Source of the DNA: Chloroflexota bacterium
GTDB taxonomy: Bacteria > Chloroflexota > Dehalococcoidia > UBA3495
DNA length: 11,125 nt
Assembly: GCA_022563275.1 (NCBI GenBank)
Contig: JADFNR010000114.1
Span: forward strand, 1 to 11,125
Reading direction: 5' to 3'
The notes beneath the pieces are model-generated. The model worked only from the letters and a program-made list of their open reading frames with translations, was not told where the DNA came from and made no database searches. Of the stretch, positions 5,670-11,125 are shown piece after piece (the first letter of the stretch is position 1; every line of letters begins with the position of its first letter). Both the position numbers and the translations under genes were made by a program.

Positions 5670-5675
5670 ATTATA
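5670..5675 (-). promoter_or_regulatory. Consensus -10 (TATAAT) for tRNA-Pro
   Basis: On the minus strand a perfect TATAAT lies about 72 bases before the mature tRNA start, implying a leader of roughly 60 bases that would be processed. The hexamer at the expected -35 distance (GTTCCG) is poor, so recognition may lean on the -10. It sits between the terminator of the upstream lipoprotein gene and tRNA-Pro, as expected for an independent unit. Confidence 0.5.
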
Positions 5676-5706
5676 CCGCAACATAGACTCGCCGGAACGG
5701 CCAACT

Positions 5707-5744
5707 AAAAAGCCCGCCACGCTTTTTCTCAAGCAGAGGCGGGC
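5707..5744 (-). terminator. Terminator of the thioredoxin lipoprotein gene
   Basis: On the minus strand GCCCGCC (from 5744) pairs with GGCGGGC (to 5712) around a loop of about 19 bases, directly followed by TTTTT at 5711-5707. It lies about 24 bases past the lipoprotein stop codon and separates that gene from tRNA-Pro. Confidence 0.7.
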
Positions 5745-5767
5745 CATTGGTCGAAAGTGGTTTACGT

Positions 5768-6385
5768 TTACTGGTTCAGCATCTCCAGGGTTTTTTCCTC
5801 CAGCACGCTGAGATTAAGTGCGCCGGTCCATTTGTTGAAGATCTTGCCCTCGGCGTCGATGAAGATCGTCGTGGGCATGCCCAAAACTTGATAATCCTTG
5901 ATCACATTCCCTTCGGTGGTGAAACCGGCGGGATAGGTCACTCCCAGCTCATCCAATAGATCCTGAGCGTCCTTCTGGGTTCCCAGCCCAGTGAACTGAC
6001 CTATATCTATCCCCACCAATAGGGTGCGGTCTTGGAACTTTTCATTGAATTCTTGAAGGTCCGGCATCTCGGCCCGGCAGGGAGGGCACAGGCCGGCCCA
6101 GAAGTTGAGCACGATGGGTTTTTGGCCGGTCAGACTGCTGAGGCTTACCTCTTGGCCGCCGACCACGTCCTGGCCTTGGTACATGGTGATGGAGAAGTCG
6201 GGCGCCAGGTCTCCGGAGCCCGACGAGATGTCCCCGAAGCTGGACGGACCGCCACTGGAGCTGCTGCCGCAGGCGATGGCCGCCACCGTGAGGACCAACG
6301 CCAAGGGGATGAGCAAGCGAAGCCTGTTTTTCCTCCTGCCCGATCTCTGGCTGGTTGTCGTATTATTCGTTGCAATTCCCCTCAA
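5768..6385 (-). CDS. TlpA/ResA-like thioredoxin-fold lipoprotein
   Basis: A 205-residue extracytoplasmic thiol-disulfide oxidoreductase. A basic segment (RSGRRKNRLR) and a hydrophobic stretch (about 23-38) lead to a lipobox ending AIAC, so Cys39 would be lipidated. A Ser/Gly-rich linker follows. The AhpC-TSA/thioredoxin domain carries WAGLCPPC with the active cysteines at 100 and 103, and the cis-proline motif GMPTTIFID with Pro171. Relatives reduce apocytochrome c or other exported thiols, usually with CcdA-type partners, none of which is in this window. The start is TTG at 6385, supported by GGAGG five bases upstream; no ATG occurs before the signal sequence. It lies 164 bp after mfd on the same strand but has its own terminator, so it is probably a separate unit. 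Confidence 0.9.
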   Translation of the reverse strand: MRGIATNNTTTSQRSGRRKNRLRLLIPLALVLTVAAIACGSSSSGGPSSFGDISSGSGDLAPDFSITMYQGQDVVGGQEVSLSSLTGQKPIVLNFWAGLCPPCRAEMPDLQEFNEKFQDRTLLVGIDIGQFTGLGTQKDAQDLLDELGVTYPAGFTTEGNVIKDYQVLGMPTTIFIDAEGKIFNKWTGALNLSVLEEKTLEMLNQ

Positions 6386-6390
6386 AGTAT

Positions 6391-6395
6391 CCTCC
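6391..6395 (-). promoter_or_regulatory. Shine-Dalgarno GGAGG that fixes a TTG start
   Basis: On the minus strand GGAGG stands five bases before TTG at 6385-6383. It decides the start of the lipoprotein gene, which has no usable ATG in front of its signal sequence. Confidence 0.75.
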
Positions 6396-6399
6396 GTTG

Positions 6400-6417
6400 T
6401 GAGTCATCTGCGACTCA
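6400..6417. repeat. Small dyad upstream of the lipoprotein gene
   Basis: TGAGTC (6400-6405) and GACTCA (6412-6417) form a 6-bp inverted repeat with a 6-base gap, just ahead of the ribosome binding site of the gene starting at 6385. It may be an operator half-site pair or a short leader hairpin. No regulator is indicated nearby. Confidence 0.35.
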
Positions 6418-6443
6418 TAAAACGGGCGCGGCTTCGCACCCGT
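6418..6443 (-). terminator. Probable mfd terminator
   Basis: On the minus strand a 9-bp stem with one G-T pair (ACGGGTGCG/CGCGCCCGT, bases 6443-6422, AAGC loop) is followed by a short TTTA tract. It is about 105 bases past the mfd stop. The U-tract is short, so termination may be partial. Confidence 0.5.
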
Positions 6444-6549
6444 CATCGAAATTTTAGATGTTGCCGGACCGAAGTGGATTCAAATAATTAATACGCCGGA
6501 CCGGGCGGGACGGTTTGCTGAATGGGCGGCTGAACGGACCGGCGTGGGG

Positions 6550-9500
6550 TCAGTCGGCGGAGGCTGGAGGCGCAAGGGCCGTGAGATTTACCTGGAAGGC
6601 CAAGAACCGCTCCAACACTCTGGTGAGGCGGGACAGCCATTCATCGCCAAGCCTTCGCAGCGGCATCTGCATCTGGGTGTTGCCGACCTGTACCGAAGGG
6701 CCCAACGCCCTCTGGAGGGGCACCCGCGCCCCGCCCACCGGCACCCGCAAGGACAGCACGATGGCATCGCTGCCCTGCACGATGGATTCCACGCCCACCT
6801 CGGCCGCCAGGGCCCGTAGGCCGACCAAAGTCAACAGGTTCTCGACCTCTTCGGGCAGGGGGCCGAAGCGGTCCCTCAGTTCCTCCCGGATCTCCGGTAT
6901 ATAGCCGGCGTCGGTCATCTTGGCCAGCCGCTGGTAGACCGCCAACCGGGTGGGCAGGTGGTCCACGTAGTCCTCGGGGATGCGGGCATTCATGGGCAGT
7001 TCGATGCGGGGCAGCTCAGCGGGAATCTCTACGGGGTCGCTGGCCCCGCCTTCCTCGTCCAATTCCCGGATCGCTTCGTTCAAAAGCTGGGTGTAGAGGT
7101 CAAGGCCGACCTCTTGGATGTGGCCGCTCTGGGACGCGCCCAGGATGTTGCCGGCGCCGCGTATCTCCAGGTCCCGCATGGCGATGCGGAAACCGGCGCC
7201 CAATTCCGACGCCTCCAAGATGGCCTGGAGCCGGTGCTCCGCCGCCTCGGTGATGCGGCGTCCTTTGGGGACCAGCAGGTAGGCGTAGGCCCGGTGCTCG
7301 CTCCGTCCCACACGGCCCCGGAGCTGGTAGAGCTGGGCCAGGCCGAACCGGTCGGCCCGCTCCAGTATCAGCGTGTTCACGTTGGGCATGTCCAACCCGG
7401 ATTCAATGATCGTCGTGCAGACCAGAATGTCGGCGTCGCCGTTGCCGAAATCGACCATCACGTCTTCCAGTTCCGATTCCGCCATCTGCCCGTGGCCGAC
7501 CATGATCCGGGCCTGGGGCACCAATCTTTTCAGATCGGCGGCGGCTTGGTGGATCGTCCGGACCCGGTTATGCAGGTAGAAGACCTGGCCCCCCCGCTCC
7601 ATCTCCCGCAGGATGGCCTCTTTGATGACGTCCTCCGAATATTCGGAGACAAAGGTCTTAACCGGGAGGCGGGCTTCGGGCGCGGAGTCCATGGTGCTCA
7701 GGTCTCGTAACCCGGCGAGGGCCATGTTCAGCGTCCGGGGGATGGGGGTCGCGCTCAAAGTCAGCACGTCCACCTCTTTGCGCAGTTGCTTGAAGCGTTC
7801 TTTGTGACTGACGCCGAACCGCTGTTCTTCGTCCACCACGGCCAGGCCCAGGTTCTTGAACTGCACGTCCTTCTGCAGCAACCGGTGGGTGCCGATGACG
7901 ATGTCCACGCTGCCGTCCTTCAGGCCCTCGATCACTTCCTGCTGCTCTTTGGGGGTCCGGAACCGGCTCAGGACCTCGATCCTGACCGGAAAGGGACTGA
8001 GCCGCTCGCTGAAGGTGGCGTAGTGCTGCTGGGCCAGGACCGTGGTCGGGACCAAGATGGCCGCCTGCAGGCCGTCATTCACTGATTTAAAGGCGGCCCT
8101 GAGGGCGATCTCGGTCTTGCCGTAGCCAACGTCGCCGCAGATCAGACGGTCCATGGGACGGGTCGTCTCCATGTCGTTCTTGACATCGGTGATGGCCCTG
8201 GCTTGGTCCGGGGTTTCGACATAGGGGAAGGAGTCCTCAAGTTCCTGCTGCCAGACCGTGTCGCCGCCGTGTTCGTGGCCCACGGCCAGGGCGCGGGCGG
8301 CGTTGATGCGCAGCAGTTCCTGGGCCATCTCCCTGGTGGCGCCCTTCACCTTCTGCTTCACCCTGGCCCATTCGGCGGTGCTGAGCCGCGTGAGGGAGGG
8401 CGGGTGGTCTTGAGCGCCCACATAGGCCGACACCCGGTCCAGGTGGTCGGTGGGCACGTACAGCTTGTCGTTCTCGGCGTACTCCAGGATGAGGTATTCC
8501 TTCTCGTCCTCATCGTCGCCGATGCGGGTGGTGCCGGCGAACCGGGCCACGCCGTGGTCTATGTGCACCACGTGCGCCCCCGGGACCAGGTCGGCGAGGA
8601 CCACCTCCGGCCCGTGTTCAGCCTTGCGGCGGCGATGGTAACGCTGCTCTTTCACCGTGCCGAACAGTTCGGAGTCCGTCAGCAGGACCAGAGCCCGGGC
8701 CCCGCCAGAATCCCCGCCGGCTTCTGGACCGTCGCCGGGCAGTTCAACGGTCCACCCGTCCCGCAGGGAGCCCGGCAGCAGGCAGACCTGACCGGCCGCC
8801 GGCGGGCTTTCCAGGGAATTCGTCTGGGTGACGCCGATGCCTTCCTGCTCCAGAATCTCGGCGACGCGGCGCTGGTGTTGGGTGACGGCCACCACGGCGT
8901 AGTTGGCGGCCTGGTGACGGCGCAGGTCGGCGGCCAGGTCTTCCAGCTTGCCGTAGTAGGGGGTGGAGGGCCTGAAGATCTTGTCCTCGTCGTCGCCCAC
9001 CCAGGTTTGTAACTGCATCTGGGGCACGCCGCTAAGCCGGTTGGAGAACTCCTCCCAGTCCATGTAGGGCGCGGGGAAATTGACCGGCAACTCCCCCCGG
9101 TCCTCCCGGGCCTCACGCATCCGTTCGAAGCGCTCTTCCAGTTCCAGGGCTTCGGCTTCCACCCTGCCGGACCGCTCCAATACCACCAGGCCGTTGGCCC
9201 CGATGTACTCCATCAGGTGGGCCTGATTGACCAAACCGTTGTAGAAAGAGAGGGTCTCGGGGTTGGGCGATGAAGAGAGGAGCGACAATTCATCGGCCAT
9301 GCGGCCGCGGACCTCATCGCCGCACTTGGCGTAGTCCAGGGCCTCGGTCTTGGCGGCGATCATCTCCTGGTTGGCCAGGCCGGGCAGTTGCTCCCGGGCC
9401 GGGGCCAGGCGGACTTCTTCAGCGGGCCGGATGGAGCGTTGGGACACCGGGTCGAAGTAGCGGATGGTGTCGATCTCGTCGTCCCACAGTTCTATGCGCA

Positions 9501-10137
9501 GCGGCCATTCGGACCCGGTGGGATAAATGTCCAATATCCCGCCGCGGTGGCTGAAGGTCCCCGGCGCCTCGACCACCGGCTCGTTGCGGTAGCCCAGGTC
9601 CAGCCACTGGCCGAGGAGGGCGCTGATCCGTATCCGGTCGCCCTTCCGCCAGAGGCTCAACTCTCCCGTGGACGGGAAAACGCCGGCCATCAACTCCGGG
9701 GGCAGGGTGTAGAGCAGGGCCGAACCCACCGAGCAGACGACTAAAGGCTGTACGTCAGGCGTCTGGCCGGCAAATCTTCCAGCTTCGGCCAGCGCCGCCA
9801 GGGCCGTCAGCCTTTGGTTGCCGGTGTTGGCGTCAACCGCCAATCGCTCAAAGGGCAGGACCTCGGGCTCGGGGAGCAGGTGGACCGGCTGGTCCTCCCC
9901 CAGATAGGTCAGCAATTGGTCGTGGAGACGCCTGGCGTCGTCGGGGCGGGGTGTGACCACCAGGATGGGCCCCCGCTGCCGGCGCCACAAAGAGGCCAGG
10001 AAGGCGGCGCGGGCGCCCCGGCGGACGGTGACAGGCGACTCGCCACCCGTTTTGCCACCGGGATCAACGGAAGCGTCAACGTTCCCCCGGTGCCCGGGAT
10101 GGCGGTCCAGTAATTCCAGGACTCCATTGAGGGTCAT
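6550..10137 (-). CDS. mfd: Transcription-repair coupling factor Mfd
   Basis: A 1195-residue ATP-dependent DNA translocase that removes stalled RNA polymerase at lesions and recruits UvrA for excision repair. The N-terminal UvrB-like part contains FSHRGGILDIYP (near 195). The CarD-like RNA-polymerase-binding domain begins near 520 (HIDHGVARF). The RecG-like helicase core carries Walker A GDVGYGKTE (about 665), DEEQRFG (about 768), TLSATPIPRTL (near 790), IESGLDMPNV and QLRGRVGRS (about 940). The C-terminal TRCF/D7 domain starts around 1050 (RIPEDYVDHLPTRLAVYQ). Length is normal for the family. ATG at 10137 gives a plausible N terminus although no strong Shine-Dalgarno precedes it. It is divergent from proB and is GC-rich, unlike the island to the left. 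Confidence 0.98.
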   Translation of the reverse strand: MTLNGVLELLDRHPGHRGNVDASVDPGGKTGGESPVTVRRGARAAFLASLWRRQRGPILVVTPRPDDARRLHDQLLTYLGEDQPVHLLPEPEVLPFERLAVDANTGNQRLTALAALAEAGRFAGQTPDVQPLVVCSVGSALLYTLPPELMAGVFPSTGELSLWRKGDRIRISALLGQWLDLGYRNEPVVEAPGTFSHRGGILDIYPTGSEWPLRIELWDDEIDTIRYFDPVSQRSIRPAEEVRLAPAREQLPGLANQEMIAAKTEALDYAKCGDEVRGRMADELSLLSSSPNPETLSFYNGLVNQAHLMEYIGANGLVVLERSGRVEAEALELEERFERMREAREDRGELPVNFPAPYMDWEEFSNRLSGVPQMQLQTWVGDDEDKIFRPSTPYYGKLEDLAADLRRHQAANYAVVAVTQHQRRVAEILEQEGIGVTQTNSLESPPAAGQVCLLPGSLRDGWTVELPGDGPEAGGDSGGARALVLLTDSELFGTVKEQRYHRRRKAEHGPEVVLADLVPGAHVVHIDHGVARFAGTTRIGDDEDEKEYLILEYAENDKLYVPTDHLDRVSAYVGAQDHPPSLTRLSTAEWARVKQKVKGATREMAQELLRINAARALAVGHEHGGDTVWQQELEDSFPYVETPDQARAITDVKNDMETTRPMDRLICGDVGYGKTEIALRAAFKSVNDGLQAAILVPTTVLAQQHYATFSERLSPFPVRIEVLSRFRTPKEQQEVIEGLKDGSVDIVIGTHRLLQKDVQFKNLGLAVVDEEQRFGVSHKERFKQLRKEVDVLTLSATPIPRTLNMALAGLRDLSTMDSAPEARLPVKTFVSEYSEDVIKEAILREMERGGQVFYLHNRVRTIHQAAADLKRLVPQARIMVGHGQMAESELEDVMVDFGNGDADILVCTTIIESGLDMPNVNTLILERADRFGLAQLYQLRGRVGRSEHRAYAYLLVPKGRRITEAAEHRLQAILEASELGAGFRIAMRDLEIRGAGNILGASQSGHIQEVGLDLYTQLLNEAIRELDEEGGASDPVEIPAELPRIELPMNARIPEDYVDHLPTRLAVYQRLAKMTDAGYIPEIREELRDRFGPLPEEVENLLTLVGLRALAAEVGVESIVQGSDAIVLSLRVPVGGARVPLQRALGPSVQVGNTQMQMPLRRLGDEWLSRLTRVLERFLAFQVNLTALAPPASAD

Positions 10138-10205
10138 TTTGTGGCTTTAAACTCCGATTCAGCTACGGCCAATTTAGGCCGGAACATAATTAGACACGCC
10201 AGAAA

Positions 10206-10231
10206 GGGGGCTGGTGACAAAGCCAGCCCCT
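10206..10231. other. Strong hairpin in the mfd-proB intergenic region
   Basis: GGGGCTGG (10207-10214) pairs exactly with CCAGCCCC (10223-10230) across an 8-base loop, extendable by one wobble pair. No T-run follows on either strand, so a classical terminator is unlikely between two divergent genes. It may fold in a leader of mfd, whose start is 69 bp away, or be a protein site. Confidence 0.5.
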
Positions 10232-10311
10232 ATGCAACTATCTTATGGCCTAAGGGCGCTTGTTACAAGTGGAGATTGACCAAATTTTAAGCCGGGGATC
10301 AGGGGTGTGCG

Positions 10312-10320
10312 TGTTATAAT
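10312..10320 (+). promoter_or_regulatory. Extended -10 promoter (TGTTATAAT) of proB
   Basis: A perfect TATAAT at 10315-10320 is preceded by TGn, the extended -10 pattern that can work without a good -35. None is seen at 17 bp; TTGACC at 10276-10281 is too far away. Transcription would begin near 10327 and give a leader of about 64 bases. Confidence 0.6.
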
Positions 10321-10333
10321 ATCCACCGAGCGT

Positions 10334-10358
10334 GGCGGCTTAAGACCGCCCATTTTTT
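10334..10358 (+). terminator. Attenuator-like hairpin in the proB leader
   Basis: GGCGG (10334-10338) pairs with CCGCC (10346-10350), followed two bases later by six T (10353-10358). It lies between the extended -10 and the proB ATG. A terminator here could limit proB expression, or stop transcripts that arise further upstream. The stem is only 5 bp and very near the predicted transcript start, so its action is uncertain. Confidence 0.4.
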
Positions 10359-10390
10359 ATCCCGATTTCCGGCCCAAACAGACTCAGATA

Positions 10391-11125
10391 ATGGCCAGAG
10401 CAAACAAACAGAACAAGGTTGAAACCAGCCCGGATTCTGGCGCACTTCGCTACCGGCGCATCGTGGTCAAAGCCGGGACCGGGGCCCTTACTGGGCCTTC
10501 CGGGCTGGATGTGGCAGTGATGGCCGATCTGGTGCGCCAGGTCTGTCAGGTGCGCGATGCCGGAGGGGAAGTGGTGTTGGTGACCTCGGGCGCCATCGCC
10601 GCCGGCCAGGCGGCCCTGGGGCGGACACGCGGAGATTTGGGGCCCGACATCTCTTCCCGGCAGGTGTTCGCCGCGGTGGGCCAGAGCCGCTTGATGCACA
10701 CCTATCAGGAGATGTTCGCCGCCCACGCCGTTCAGATCGCCCAGACTCTGCTGACCATCTCCGACCTATCCAACCGGCAGTCATATCTGAACGTGGGCAA
10801 CACCCTCCAGCGGTTGCTGGAGTTGGGTGTGGTGCCGGTGGTCAACGAGAACGACGTGGTGGCCGTTGATGAGATCGGCGAAGTGTTCGGCGACAACGAC
10901 CGTCTCTCGGCCTTGGTGGCCAATCTGGTTGACGCCGACCTGTTGCTGGTCCTGACCGACACCGAGGGCCTGTTTTCGGCGGACCCCAGGACCGACCCCA
11001 GCGCCACCCTGATCACCGAGGTGGACCAGGTGGACGCCCAGATAGAAGCCCTGGCTGGTGAGAACCTGCATCCCTGGGCGAGAGGCGGCATGGCCACCAA
11101 ACTCGAAGCCGCCAAACTGGTCACG
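10391..11125 (+). CDS. proB: Glutamate 5-kinase, N-terminal part (runs off the window)
   Basis: The first 245 residues of the enzyme that phosphorylates glutamate to gamma-glutamyl phosphate, the first step of proline synthesis in the cytoplasm. The amino-acid-kinase fold is clear: a lysine-containing VVKAGTGAL (25-33, where VVKxGS is usual), VTSGAIAAG (64-72), AVGQSRLMHTYQ, NENDVV (152-157), FGDNDRLSA, LTDTEGLFSADPR (188-200) and RGGMATKLEAAK (231-242). The first 20 or so residues are an extra polar N-terminal tail compared with Escherichia coli ProB. ATG at 10391 is taken as the start, but no clear Shine-Dalgarno is seen. The C-terminal part, including any PUA domain, is beyond the edge. 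proA or obg commonly follows in other genomes. Confidence 0.95.
   Translation, partial: MARANKQNKVETSPDSGALRYRRIVVKAGTGALTGPSGLDVAVMADLVRQVCQVRDAGGEVVLVTSGAIAAGQAALGRTRGDLGPDISSRQVFAAVGQSRLMHTYQEMFAAHAVQIAQTLLTISDLSNRQSYLNVGNTLQRLLELGVVPVVNENDVVAVDEIGEVFGDNDRLSALVANLVDADLLLVLTDTEGLFSADPRTDPSATLITEVDQVDAQIEALAGENLHPWARGGMATKLEAAKLVT

Noticed and set aside
6958..7710. Long plus-strand open frames inside mfd (also 8203-9012)
   Set aside because: They are antisense frames in GC-rich DNA opposite an unmistakable, full-length Mfd with all helicase motifs.
10276..10281. TTGACC as a -35 for proB
   Set aside because: The distance to TATAAT at 10315 is 33 bp, far from the usual 16-18 bp.

Overview
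The window joins a conserved, GC-rich chromosomal segment on the right (about 5.5-11.1 kb) to a less GC-rich accessory segment on the left (1 to about 5.45 kb). The housekeeping genes, tRNAs with encoded CCA, and a MalT-like LuxR/ATPase regulator would fit a GC-rich, free-living bacterium. A member of the Chloroflexota (Dehalococcoidia/SAR202-like) is my best guess, but it is an inference from gene style and not proven by any marker here.

Left part, 1-885: no convincing complete gene. It holds a cluster of broken tRNA genes and short phased repeats that look like integration sites. There are 3' halves of tRNA-Lys(CTT) at 400-444 (minus) and 841-885 (plus), and a 3' half of a selenocysteine tRNA (anticodon TCA) at 628-697 (minus). 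A third tRNA-Lys half lies at 5397-5447 (minus). The 400 and 5397 copies share the same downstream arrangement: a hairpin terminator, then a tandem pair of about 9-bp repeats with an 11-bp period. Two further 11-bp-period repeat pairs lie at 527-548 and 725-746. Together these look like core and arm-type sites of tyrosine-recombinase elements that insert in tRNA genes. No complete integrase is present.

Between the inverted tRNA-Lys halves (885-5397) sit two cargo genes on the plus strand. One is a 993-residue ATPase/LuxR regulator (1056-4037). The other is a secreted protein of 314 residues built from about ten short repeats, probably a beta-helix-like fold (4259-5203). A 220-bp gap with repeated GCGTAAT-type heptamers separates them. 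Regulation of the second gene by the first is possible but not shown.

Right part: on the minus strand run mfd (transcription-repair coupling factor, 6550-10137), a TlpA/ResA-like thioredoxin lipoprotein (5768-6385, TTG start) and an intact tRNA-Pro(CGG) (5524-5598). Divergent from mfd is proB (glutamate 5-kinase, 10391 to the window edge), which has an extended -10 promoter and a hairpin followed by six T in its leader. I see no CRISPR array, intact insertion sequence or rRNA. I do not claim a proven new system. The strongest candidate for something undescribed is the tRNA-half/phased-repeat cluster together with its LuxR plus secreted-repeat-protein cargo.
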